The position numbers and the translations under genes were made by a program. Positions 53,796 through 62,206 of a stretch of DNA of 64,000 bases are shown here, in pieces. Origin of the DNA: Curtobacterium flaccumfaciens (GTDB taxonomy: Bacteria; Actinomycetota; Actinomycetes; Actinomycetales; Microbacteriaceae); NCBI RefSeq assembly GCF_013359815.1, contig NZ_JABMCF010000037.1:1-64000 (forward strand), given 5' to 3'. Below the pieces are notes generated by a model. The model was not told the DNA's origin. It did no database searches and saw nothing but the letters and a program-made list of their open reading frames with translations. Each line of letters opens with the position of its first letter. The first letter of the stretch is position 1.

Positions 53796-54485
53796 ATGGA
53801 CATCCGACAGGTACAGCTCGCCACCCGATCGCTCGCCGACACCGCCCGCTTCTACGAACGACTGGGGTGCTCGGTCGAGATCGTCGACGCCACGGTGCGC
53901 ATCGTGGTGGGGTCGACGCTCCTCGTGTTCCGCGAACTGCCGGAGATGACCGGGGCCCTGCACCTGGCGATCACGATCCCCACGGGGACGTTCGACGCGG
54001 CCAAGGCCTGGATCGTCGGACTGACGACGGTGCTCGGTACCGATGACCAGGACGAGTTCGAGGGGCCGCCGAACTGGAACTCGCGGTCGGTCTACTTCGA
54101 GGGGCCCGACCAGCAGCTCCTCGAGCTCATCGAGCGGCGGGACCTCGAGTCGGGCGCCCGGCGCGCCGGCGACGGTTCCGGCACCGGTTCCGGCACCGGC
54201 ACCGGCGCCGTCGTCCCGCTCGTCTCCGTCAGCGAGGTCGGCGTCCCCGTCCCCGACGTCCTCGGCGCTGTCGAGGCCCTCCGACGCGCCGGTCTCGAGC
54301 CGTACGCCAACCCGCCGGGGGAGTCGTTCGCGGCGGTGGGCGACGTGGACGGTCTCGTGATCCTGGTGTCGCCCGACCGGCGCTGGTTCCCGACCGGTGA
54401 CCGGAGCCCGTCGAGCGCGCCGGTGGTCATCGACGTGGGGCTCGGGGCATCGCTCGAACTGACCGAGGGTGTCCTCCTGCGGTGA
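53796..54485 (+). CDS. VOC (glyoxalase/bleomycin-resistance) superfamily protein
   Basis: A 229-aa protein with two VOC half-domains: residues 1-115 (RQVQLATRSLADTARFYERLGC, SVYFEGPDQQLLELIE) and about 145-229 (SVSEVGVPVPDVLGAVEAL, DVDGLVILVSPDRRWF). They are joined by a Gly/Ser/Thr repeat linker. Substrate unknown; members include dioxygenases, isomerases and drug-binding proteins. The MerR-type promoter suggests induction by a small molecule or stress. No MerR gene is in the window. Confidence 0.8.
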   Translation: MDIRQVQLATRSLADTARFYERLGCSVEIVDATVRIVVGSTLLVFRELPEMTGALHLAITIPTGTFDAAKAWIVGLTTVLGTDDQDEFEGPPNWNSRSVYFEGPDQQLLELIERRDLESGARRAGDGSGTGSGTGTGAVVPLVSVSEVGVPVPDVLGAVEALRRAGLEPYANPPGESFAAVGDVDGLVILVSPDRRWFPTGDRSPSSAPVVIDVGLGASLELTEGVLLR

Positions 54486-54514
54486 ACGGGCCGGTGTCGT
54501 CGGCGGAAGCCTTG

Positions 54515-54520
54515 TAGAAT
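54515..54520 (+). promoter_or_regulatory. -10 element (TAGAAT) of ffh
   Basis: 9 nt before ATG 54530; near-leaderless. Confidence 0.5.
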
Positions 54521-54529
54521 CGTCGGATC

Positions 54530-56080
54530 ATGGCGCAATTCGGTTCACTCTCCGATCGGCTGACCGAGACCTTCCGCAATCTGCGGAGCAAGGGTCGGCT
54601 GACTCCGTCCGACGTCGACGGCACCGTCCGCGAGATCCGGCGGGCGCTCCTCGACGCCGACGTCGCGCTCGAGGTCGTCAAGGCGTTCACCGCATCGGTG
54701 CGCGAGCGTGCCCTCTCCGACGAGGTCAACCGCGCGCTCAACCCGGCACAGCAGGTCGTCCAGATCGTCAACGAGGAACTCGTCGGCATCCTGGGTGGGC
54801 AGCAGCGACGGCTCGAGTTCGCGAAGAAGCCGCCGACGGTCATCATGCTCGCGGGTCTGCAGGGTGCCGGTAAGACCACGCTCGCGGGCAAGCTCGGCAA
54901 GTGGCTCAAGAAGGACGGCCACACCCCGATGCTCGTCGCGGCGGACCTCCAGCGTCCGAACGCCGTGCAGCAGCTGCAGGTCGTCGGCGAGCAGGCCGGC
55001 GTGCACGTCTTCGCGCCCGAGCCCGGCAACGGTGTCGGCGACCCGGTCAAGGTCGCCAAGAACGCCATCAAGGCCGCGATCGACCAGCAGTACGACACCG
55101 TCATCGTCGACACCGCCGGTCGACTCGGTGTCGATGCCGAGCTGATGAAGCAGGCCGCGAACATCCGCAAGGCTGTCGACCCCGACGAGGTCCTGTTCGT
55201 CATCGACGCGATGATCGGTCAGGACGCCGTCAACACGGCGCGTGCGTTCCAGGAAGGCGTCGACTTCACCGGTGTCGTGCTCTCCAAGCTCGACGGTGAC
55301 GCCCGCGGTGGTGCAGCCCTGTCGGTGGCCAGCGTGACCGGCCGGCCGATCATGTTCGCGTCGACGGGTGAGTCGCTCGACGACTTCGAGCCGTTCCACC
55401 CGGACCGCATGGCGAGCCGCATCCTCGACCTCGGCGACATCCTGTCCCTCATCGAGCAGGCGCAGGGCGCCTTCGACGAGGAAGAGGCGCGCAAGGTCGC
55501 GGACAAGATCGCGACCGACAACTTCACGCTGAACGACTTCCTGCAGCAGATGCAGCAGCTCCGCAAGGCCGGCTCCATCAAGGGCATGCTCGGCATGCTC
55601 CCCGGAGCGAAGGGCATGCGCGAGGCGCTCGACAACTTCGACGAGCGCGAGATCGTCCGCACCGAGGCGATCATCCAGTCGATGACGCCCCAGGAGCGCG
55701 AGCTCCCGAAGCTCCTGAACGGTTCGCGCCGTCTGCGCATCGCCCGCGGTGCCGGATCGACGGTCACCGAGGTCAACGCGCTGGTCAACCGCTTCGAGCA
55801 GGCCGCCAAGATGATGAAGACCGTGGCCCGCGGTGGTGTGCCGCAGATGCCGGGCATGGGTCCGATCCCGGGCATGCACGGCGGCAAGAAGCAGCAGCAG
55901 GGCGGCAAGAAGAAGTCGAAGGTGGGCAACCCCGCCAAGCGCGCGGCCCTCGCGGCCGGCGCGGCGGCTGCGCCGCAGCAGGCCCCGCAGGGGTCCGGCC
56001 TCGGCCTCGGGGGCGCCAAGGGCGGCAAGGCACCGACCGAGGAAGAGCTCGCGTCCCTGCAGAAGTTCCTGGGTCGCTGA
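54530..56080 (+). CDS. ffh: Signal recognition particle protein Ffh (SRP54)
   Basis: A 516-aa GTPase that binds signal peptides and 4.5S RNA. N domain at start, G1 GLQGAGKTTLAGKLGKWL, G3 DTAGRLGVD, SKLDGDARGGAALS (G4). The Met-rich M domain has FLQQMQQLRKAGSIKGMLGM and RIARGAGSTVTEVN (RNA contact). A long Lys/Gly/Ala-rich C-terminal tail follows. ATG 54530; its partner ftsY is 4 kb upstream. Confidence 0.97.
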   Translation: MAQFGSLSDRLTETFRNLRSKGRLTPSDVDGTVREIRRALLDADVALEVVKAFTASVRERALSDEVNRALNPAQQVVQIVNEELVGILGGQQRRLEFAKKPPTVIMLAGLQGAGKTTLAGKLGKWLKKDGHTPMLVAADLQRPNAVQQLQVVGEQAGVHVFAPEPGNGVGDPVKVAKNAIKAAIDQQYDTVIVDTAGRLGVDAELMKQAANIRKAVDPDEVLFVIDAMIGQDAVNTARAFQEGVDFTGVVLSKLDGDARGGAALSVASVTGRPIMFASTGESLDDFEPFHPDRMASRILDLGDILSLIEQAQGAFDEEEARKVADKIATDNFTLNDFLQQMQQLRKAGSIKGMLGMLPGAKGMREALDNFDEREIVRTEAIIQSMTPQERELPKLLNGSRRLRIARGAGSTVTEVNALVNRFEQAAKMMKTVARGGVPQMPGMGPIPGMHGGKKQQQGGKKKSKVGNPAKRAALAAGAAAAPQQAPQGSGLGLGGAKGGKAPTEEELASLQKFLGR

Positions 56081-56104
56081 CGCGGCTCTCGATCGCGACC
56101 ACCT

Positions 56105-56152
56105 GACGGACGGGAGGCCCGGTGCCAGCTGGCACCGGGCCTCCCGTCCGTC
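56105..56152. terminator. Perfect 48-bp palindrome after ffh
   Basis: 24-bp arms with no loop (GGGAGGCCCGGTGCCAG / CTGGCACCGGGCCTCCC core). Dispersed family, combining a type A outer arm with a type B centre. Between ffh and the convergent ybdK-like gene. Confidence 0.82.
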
Positions 56153-56166
56153 GTCCGGTCGCGGCG

Positions 56167-56413
56167 CGACGTTCCTTCCCATCGCACGCGCGATGGAAAG
56201 AGGAATCGGGCGTACCTGGTCGAAAGGAACGACCAGGTACGCCCGATTCGACCAGGTACGCCCGGATCGATCAGGTGGGTGGGCGCGGACTGGACGCGGG
56301 GGTCGCGCCGCGACGTTCCTTCCCATCGCACGCGCGGTGGAAAGTGGAATCGGGCGTACCTGGTCGGGAGGAACGACCAGGTACGCCCGATTCGACCAGG
56401 TGCGCCCGATTCG
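56167..56413. repeat. Two composite repeat elements in tandem
   Basis: Copy one at 56167-56275 and copy two at 56310-56413. Each has CGACGTTCCTTCCCATCGC, a partner arm ending near GGAAT, CGGGCGTACCTGGTCG, a short loop, and two direct units CGACCAGGTACGCCCGATT plus a partial third. Same design as the element at 29991-30213, which has eight units. Confidence 0.85.
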
Positions 56414-56431
56414 GGGGCGGGCCGGTCGCGG

Positions 56432-57562
56432 CTAGAGCGCTTCGCGGAACTCGGTCACCAGGTGGCGGACCACGGCGCGCAGGTCGCCGCCGTTCTCCTG
56501 CGCGACCTGCAGCTGCCGCTGGTACGAGGCGCCGCGCTCGATCATCGTGTCGAGGTGGTGCAGTTCGTCCTGGCAGCCGAGCCGCTCGGCGATCGGGTCG
56601 AGCCGCTGCACCAGGTCGTGCACCTCGTCGGTCACGAGCCGCTCGTCGCCGGCGACGTTCGTGATGATCTCGGCCTCCATGCCGTAGCGGGCCGCACGCC
56701 ACTTGTTCTCGCGGATGAACCACGGCTGCATGGTGGGCAGGGTCTCACCGGCGTCGAGCCGGTCCGAGCAGGCGGTGACCAGGCACTGCACGAGTGCGGT
56801 GACGGCGCCGACCTCGTGCAGGGTCGAGATGCCGTCGGACACCCGGTTCTCGAGGGTGCCCCAGCCGGGCGAGGGGCGGATGTCCCAGCGGAGGTCCTTC
56901 ACGCCGTCGATGACGCCGGTGTGCGTGAGGTCGCCGACGACCTCTTCGAAGTTCGCCCAGGCGCCGAGCTGCGGCGGGAGCCCGCCGGTCGGGAGCTGCT
57001 GGAACATGAGGGCGCGGTTCGAGGCGTACCCGGTGTCGGTGCCGCCCCAGAACGGGCTCGACGCGGTGAACGCCTGCAGGTGCGGGACGTAGGCGAGCAT
57101 CGCGTTCATGATCGGGACCGCCTTGTCGCGGTCGTCGATGCCGACGTGCACGTGCACGCCCCAGATGAGCATCTGGCGTCCCCACCAGCGGGTGCGGTCG
57201 ATGAGGGTCGTGTAGTGCTCGCTGTCCGGGGTGATCTCCTGCTGGTCCCACACCGCGAACGGGTGCGTGCCCGAGCACATCACCTGGGCGTCGAGCGGCT
57301 CGGCGGCGTCGATGACCTCGCCGATGATGCCGGACAGCTCGCTCGTCGCCGCCCCCACGCGGTCGTGGACGCTCGAGACGACCTCGACCGTGTTGGTCAG
57401 CAGCTCCTCGGTGACGCGGTCGTGGTCACCGAGCCGCTCGTGCACGGCGGCGATGACGGCGGGGGCGCGGGGAGCGAGGTCGCCGGTCGACCGGTCGACC
57501 AGGGGGAGTTCCCACTCGACGCCGATGGTCGACGGGCGGGACTCGGTGAAGCGGATGTCCAT
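56432..57562 (-). CDS. Carboxylate-amine ligase (YbdK / GCS2 family)
   Basis: A 376-aa protein of the glutamate-cysteine ligase type 2 family. It has TIGVEWELPLVDRSTGDL near the start, MCSGTHPFAVW, GVHVHVGIDD and ENKWRAARYGMEAEI. Members make gamma-glutamyl or related amide bonds with ATP; E. coli YbdK has weak glutamate-cysteine ligase activity. The true substrate is unknown. ATG 57562 is preferred over ATG 57571 because AGGA lies 8 nt upstream. Divergent from the cyclohexyl-CoA operon, 128 bp apart. Confidence 0.88.
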   Translation of the reverse strand: MDIRFTESRPSTIGVEWELPLVDRSTGDLAPRAPAVIAAVHERLGDHDRVTEELLTNTVEVVSSVHDRVGAATSELSGIIGEVIDAAEPLDAQVMCSGTHPFAVWDQQEITPDSEHYTTLIDRTRWWGRQMLIWGVHVHVGIDDRDKAVPIMNAMLAYVPHLQAFTASSPFWGGTDTGYASNRALMFQQLPTGGLPPQLGAWANFEEVVGDLTHTGVIDGVKDLRWDIRPSPGWGTLENRVSDGISTLHEVGAVTALVQCLVTACSDRLDAGETLPTMQPWFIRENKWRAARYGMEAEIITNVAGDERLVTDEVHDLVQRLDPIAERLGCQDELHHLDTMIERGASYQRQLQVAQENGGDLRAVVRHLVTEFREAL

Positions 57563-57690
57563 GCCGTCCATCCTGCCCGGGTCCTTGTCGGACACGCACA
57601 ACGAAGCGTTGTCCCGATCGTGCGGATCGTCCTGCAACTAGTTCCACTGTGGGCGTACCGTTGAAATGTTCCTACAGGGAAGAGGTACGC

Positions 57691-60600
57691 ATGCAGTTGG
57701 TGGTGCGCGGGACGAACGCCCCGCTCGTCGGAGAACTCGACATCCCGGTCTCGAAGTACCACGCGCACCGCGCGCTGGTGCTCGCGTCGCTCGCGAAGGG
57801 GACGAGTGTCGTCTCCGGGGTGAGCGCGACGCGACAGGTGGAGTGGACCGTGGGCACGCTCCGCGCGCTCGGCGTCGACGTCAAGCGTCGTGGGAACGCG
57901 TACCACGTGACCGGACTGGGCGGCCGGTACCAGGCCACCGACGTCGTGGACCACGGCTCGCGCGGTGCCGACGGACTGCTCAACATGGGGTCCTCGGGCA
58001 CCACGCTCTACTTCATGACCGGGCTCGCTTCGCTGGCCGACCGTCCGATGACCCTGTCGGGCATGAAGTACTTCCAGCGCCGCCCGATCAAGGCGCTCCT
58101 CACCTCGCTGACGCAGATGGGGGTGGAGCTCGAGGCGACGAACGACTGCCCGCCCGTCACCGTGCAGCCGAAGCGTCCGCGTGGCGGTGACGTGACGATC
58201 GCCGGCACCCTGTCGCAGTGGGTGTCCGGGCTGCTGCTGGTGGCACCGTTCGCCGAGCACGAGACCCGGATCCACATCACCGGCGGGCGGCTCAACGAGC
58301 AGCCCTACGTCGAGCTCACCGTGCGGATGATGCGGCAGTTCGGCCTGACGGTCGAGGTCTCCGACGACTGGCTCGAGTACCGGATCCCGGCGGGCCAGCA
58401 GGCCACCCCGCACGACTACGTCATCCCGCCCGACATCGGCTCCGCAGCGTTCGGCATCGCGGCGGCCGGCACCCGCGAGTCGAACGTGCTGCTGCGGGGC
58501 ATGACGGCCACGACGACGGCCGAGACCGACCACCCGGAGAGCGAGTTCCTGGACCTCGCGACCGCGATGGGTGTCCCGATGCGGATCGACGAGGAGACCG
58601 GCTTCGTCCGGATCGAGCACGACGGGTCCCCCCTCCGGCCGCTCGACGTCGACTGCCGTCCGATCCCGGACCTGCTGCCCGTGCTGTCCACGATGGCCAC
58701 GTTCGCCGAGGGCACGAGCCGACTGTGGAACGTGGCGCACATCCGGCTGAAGGAGTCTGACCGCGTGGCGGCGATGCTCCAGCTGAACCGGATGGGCGGC
58801 CGTGCCGAGCAGGGCGCGGACGAGCTGCGGGTCACCGGTGTCGGTGCGGCCGGGCTGCACGGAGCGCCGATGTCCTCGTTCAACGACCACCGCGTGCTGA
58901 TGTCGCTCGCGGTCGCGGCCTCGAGTGCCGACGGGGTGTCCGGCCTGACCTACCCGCGTGCCTACCGGATCTCCTACCCGACGTTCCTCGAGGCGATGAA
59001 CTCCGTCGGGCTCGACATGTCCGTCGGCGACCGGCTCGCAGCCCAGGTCGCGCGGGACGACCGGATCGACGCCGCCGAGGCCGACGGGGTCCGCACGCAC
59101 CTGGGCACGCCCCCGGTCAGCGCGGCAGCCGAGGACCTCGAGACGTCGGCGGCAGCCGAGCCCGCCGACCAGCCGGTCGCGCAGCCCGCCGCCGCCGCGC
59201 AGCCCACCGTCCCGCAGCCCGCCGTCGCCGTGCCCGAGCTCGCCGGCGTCGACGCCGACCCGCTCGTCCTGAGCGAGCGGGTCCGCGCCCTGTCCCAGAC
59301 CGACCCCGACGGCCTCGCCGTGATCGAGGTCGGCGGTGCGACGCCCGTGAACACCACGTGGAAGGAGCTGCAGGACGAGGCCGACCGGGTCTCCGCCCTG
59401 CTGCTCGAACTCGGCGTGCGCACGGGTGAATCCGTCGCGATGCAGCTGCCGAACTGGCGCGAGTTCGTGTCGATCACCCTCGGTGCGATCCAGATCGGCG
59501 CCGTCGCGACCCCGATCATGCCGGTGTTCGGCCCCCGGGAGACCACGATGACGCTGGCGCGTTCGAAGGCCCGCGTGGTCTTCCTGCCGAACGTGTTCCG
59601 GAAGCGCCGTCCCGCGCTCGAACTCCTCGACGTCATCGACGAGGCCGCCGCGCAGGACCGCCGCCTGTCGCTCGAGCACGTCATCGTGCTCCGCGCCGAG
59701 GCCCGCGGGCAGGGGGACACCCCGACGAACCAGCCGCCGCTGCCCGCCGACGCCCTGGAACGGGTCGTGGCGAGCGACTGGCACTGGCGCTACTTCGAGA
59801 ACGCCCTCGCCGCCGTGCACGTCGACGTCGACGAGATCGTGTCGCACGCTCCCGGGCCGGACGACGTCTGCCAGCTGCTCTTCACCTCCGGCACCACGGG
59901 GGAGCCGAAGGGCGTGCAGCACCCGCACCGCACGCTCGGGCTCGCGACCGCCATGCACGTGGCGCAGTCCGGGCTGACCAGCGCCGACCGCATCTACATC
60001 CCGTCGCCGCTCGCCCACCAGACCGGGTTCCTGTACGGCATGCTGCTGGCGTTCCGGCTCGGTGCCCCGCAGGTCATCCAACCGGTGTGGGACGGCCGCG
60101 TCGCACTCGAGCAGGCGTTCGGCGTCGCCCGGGCGTCCTTCGTGCAGTGCGCGACGCCGTTCCTGACCGACCTCGTCGACCTGGTCGAGGCCGGTGCTCC
60201 GCAGCCGGAGTCGCTCCGGATCTTCGTGCCGACGGGCGCCGCGGTGCCCCGCGCACTGGCCCAGCGGGCGAGCACGGTGCTCGGCAGTGCCATCCTGGGC
60301 GCCTTCGGGACGAGCGAGACGTGTCTCGGGGCCCTGTCCAGCCCGAGCGACGACCCCGCCGACGCGTACGGTCACGACGGCCGGGCGCTGCCGGGCATCG
60401 CGATCCGCATCGTCGACGACGCGGGGATCGAGCTGCCCGCCGGGACCGAGGGCAACTTCGAGCTGCACTCGCCGACGATGTTCGCGGGCTACCTCGACCG
60501 TCCGGACCTGACCGACGACGTGTTCACCGCGGACGGCTGGTACCGGACCGGCGACCTGGCGAAGGTCGACGAGAAGGGCTTCCTGTCGATCACCGGACGG

Positions 60601-60948
60601 GTGAAGGACGTCATCAACCGCGGCGGCGAGAAGATCCCCGTCGTCGAGATCGAGAACCTGCTGTACCAGCACCCGCTGGTCACGGACGTCGCGATCGTGG
60701 CGATGCCGGACGAGCGGCTCGGTGAGCGTGCCTGCGCGTGGGTCGTGAACGCCCGCGCGGACGAGCCGCTCGACTTCGCCGGGATGCAGCAGTACCTCGA
60801 CACGGCCGGCGTGAGCAAGTACTACTGGCCGGAGCGACTCGAGTACACCACCGAGCTGCCGCGCAACGCGGTCGGCAAGGTCCAGAAGAACATCCTGCGC
60901 GAGCAGGCGGCCGCGCTCGTCGCGACGAAGGAGAACGAGACACGATGA
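57691..60948 (+). CDS. EPSP-synthase-like / acyl-CoA ligase fusion; probable shikimate-to-cyclohexanecarboxyl-CoA enzyme
   Basis: A 1085-aa fusion. Residues 1-445 have the EPSP synthase fold with Lys22, Arg27 (SKYHAHR), Gln176, Asp327 (IPD), Glu355 and Arg358 (KESDR) and His400/Arg401 (DHR) kept. The NAGTAxR motif is GSSGTTLY (residues 100-107; Asn to Ser, Arg to Tyr), and the late PEP-binding Lys aligns with Ile427. PEP transfer is thus doubtful, and an elimination role is more likely. An Ala/Pro/Gln linker (about 478-518) joins an AMP-forming CoA ligase: FTSGTTGEPKG (731-741), FGTSET, GRVKDVINRGGEK, catalytic Lys1063. ATG 57691 has GGAAGAGG 6 nt upstream. EPSPS-like and CoA-ligase genes occur together in ansatrienin/phoslactomycin clusters that make cyclohexanecarboxyl-CoA from shikimate. 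Here they are one protein. Confidence 0.88.
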   Translation: MQLVVRGTNAPLVGELDIPVSKYHAHRALVLASLAKGTSVVSGVSATRQVEWTVGTLRALGVDVKRRGNAYHVTGLGGRYQATDVVDHGSRGADGLLNMGSSGTTLYFMTGLASLADRPMTLSGMKYFQRRPIKALLTSLTQMGVELEATNDCPPVTVQPKRPRGGDVTIAGTLSQWVSGLLLVAPFAEHETRIHITGGRLNEQPYVELTVRMMRQFGLTVEVSDDWLEYRIPAGQQATPHDYVIPPDIGSAAFGIAAAGTRESNVLLRGMTATTTAETDHPESEFLDLATAMGVPMRIDEETGFVRIEHDGSPLRPLDVDCRPIPDLLPVLSTMATFAEGTSRLWNVAHIRLKESDRVAAMLQLNRMGGRAEQGADELRVTGVGAAGLHGAPMSSFNDHRVLMSLAVAASSADGVSGLTYPRAYRISYPTFLEAMNSVGLDMSVGDRLAAQVARDDRIDAAEADGVRTHLGTPPVSAAAEDLETSAAAEPADQPVAQPAAAAQPTVPQPAVAVPELAGVDADPLVLSERVRALSQTDPDGLAVIEVGGATPVNTTWKELQDEADRVSALLLELGVRTGESVAMQLPNWREFVSITLGAIQIGAVATPIMPVFGPRETTMTLARSKARVVFLPNVFRKRRPALELLDVIDEAAAQDRRLSLEHVIVLRAEARGQGDTPTNQPPLPADALERVVASDWHWRYFENALAAVHVDVDEIVSHAPGPDDVCQLLFTSGTTGEPKGVQHPHRTLGLATAMHVAQSGLTSADRIYIPSPLAHQTGFLYGMLLAFRLGAPQVIQPVWDGRVALEQAFGVARASFVQCATPFLTDLVDLVEAGAPQPESLRIFVPTGAAVPRALAQRASTVLGSAILGAFGTSETCLGALSSPSDDPADAYGHDGRALPGIAIRIVDDAGIELPAGTEGNFELHSPTMFAGYLDRPDLTDDVFTADGWYRTGDLAKVDEKGFLSITGRVKDVINRGGEKIPVVEIENLLYQHPLVTDVAIVAMPDERLGERACAWVVNARADEPLDFAGMQQYLDTAGVSKYYWPERLEYTTELPRNAVGKVQKNILREQAAALVATKENETR

Positions 60949-62123
60949 CGATCGTCGAGCAGACGAGCACGGGCTTCGACGAAGCCGCCTTCCAGCAGCT
61001 CAAGGCCGAGGTCACCGAGTGGGTCCGCGGCCCCGGCGAGGAGTGGGCGGACGAGATCGAGCGCACCGGCCGGGTCGCCCCGGAGCTGTTCCAGGAGCTC
61101 AAGGAGAACGGGTGGCTCAGCCTCGCCGCCCCGACGGAGCTCGGCGGACGGGCGATCCCGTTCTCGCGCTACCTCGAGATCATGGAGGTCGTCTCCCGCT
61201 CGCACGCCTCCATCCGCATGCTCGTGCACGTCATCAACGGCACCTGGCGCGCGATGGCCCCCTACGCGACGCCGGAGCAGATCGAGCAGGTCGTCAAGCC
61301 GTCCGTCGCCGGTGACACGCTCGTCGCGTTCACCCTGACCGAGGCCACCGCGGGCACCGGAGCGGACATCCGCACGACCGTCCGGCGCGAGGGCGACACC
61401 TACGTGATGAACGGCGAGAAGCACCTCATCACCTTCGGCGTCAAGGCCGACCACTGGCTCATCGCCGCCCGCCTCGAGGGGACGAGCGGCCAGGACGGCA
61501 CGGTCGCGTTCCTCATGCCGAACAGCGGGCTGCCGGGTGCCGAGGTGATCGACGACTCCGACACCATGGGCATCCGCGGCACCGACCACGCGATCCTGCG
61601 CTTCACCGACGTGCCCGTGCCGGCGAGCGCCCTGCTCGGCGCCGAGGGCCAGGGTCTCGAGGTCGCGCTCGGCGGCTTCCTGCTGCCGAGTCGCGTGTCC
61701 GTCGCGATGAGCGCCGTCGGCCTGGCCGAGCGTGCGAACGAGCTCGCCGTCGAGTACGCGAACAAGCGCGAGACGTTCGGCAAGCGGCTCTCCAGACGGC
61801 AGGCGATCCAGTTCTACCTGGCCGAGAACTACGCCGACATCGCCGCAGCACGCGCCCTGGTGCTCGAGGCCGCTCGCGCCTACGAGGACGACCGTCCCGA
61901 CGCCGGCACCCTGTCCAGCGCCTCGAAGATGGTCGCCGTCGACATGCTCGCCCGGGTCACCGACAAGGCCCTGCAGGTGCACGGCGGGCAGGGCTACTGG
62001 AAGCGCAACGCCATCGAGCGCGTCTACCGCGACGCACGCGCGCAGCGCTTCGAAGAGGGCACCAACGAGATCCAGAAGCTGATCGTCGGCCGCGCCGTCG
62101 TGACCGGCAAGGCCGGGTTCTAG
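60945..62123 (+). CDS. Acyl-CoA dehydrogenase, probable cyclohexenyl-CoA redox enzyme
   Basis: A 392-aa flavoprotein. FTLTEATAGTGADIRTT and ITFGVKADHW form the FAD/substrate region, NKRETFGKRLSRRQAIQF is typical, and FEEGTNEIQKLIVGR carries the catalytic base Glu371 at the position of MCAD Glu376. ATG 60945 overlaps the fusion stop by 4 nt (ATGA), so the two are coupled. In a shikimate-derived pathway it could oxidise or isomerise a ring double bond next to the thioester; alternatively it degrades cyclohexanecarboxylate. A dispersed palindrome after it may reduce expression of later genes. Confidence 0.9.
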   Translation: MTIVEQTSTGFDEAAFQQLKAEVTEWVRGPGEEWADEIERTGRVAPELFQELKENGWLSLAAPTELGGRAIPFSRYLEIMEVVSRSHASIRMLVHVINGTWRAMAPYATPEQIEQVVKPSVAGDTLVAFTLTEATAGTGADIRTTVRREGDTYVMNGEKHLITFGVKADHWLIAARLEGTSGQDGTVAFLMPNSGLPGAEVIDDSDTMGIRGTDHAILRFTDVPVPASALLGAEGQGLEVALGGFLLPSRVSVAMSAVGLAERANELAVEYANKRETFGKRLSRRQAIQFYLAENYADIAAARALVLEAARAYEDDRPDAGTLSSASKMVAVDMLARVTDKALQVHGGQGYWKRNAIERVYRDARAQRFEEGTNEIQKLIVGRAVVTGKAGF

Positions 62124-62139
62124 ACCACAACCAACCACC

Positions 62140-62185
62140 GGACTGGAGGCCCGTGGCGGGCCCGCCCCGCGCCTCCCGTCCGTCC
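62140..62185. terminator. Dispersed palindrome (imperfect) inside the operon
   Basis: GGACTGGAGGCCCGTGGCGGG followed by CCCGCCCCGCGCCTCCCGTCC, read in two parts; several mismatches. Expected to act as a partial terminator or mRNA-end stabiliser. Confidence 0.6.
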
Positions 62186-62206
62186 CCACGCACGCAAAGG
62201 ACCGCA

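Noticed and set aside
56290..56330. Coding gene between ffh and the YbdK-like gene
   Set aside because: Short open frames here are translations of the repeat elements and appear again at the other repeat locus.
57691..59040. Housekeeping aroA (EPSP synthase)
   Set aside because: Fused to a CoA ligase, changed in the GNAGTAxR loop and at the late Lys, and located with acyl-CoA redox genes; a separate aroA is expected elsewhere.
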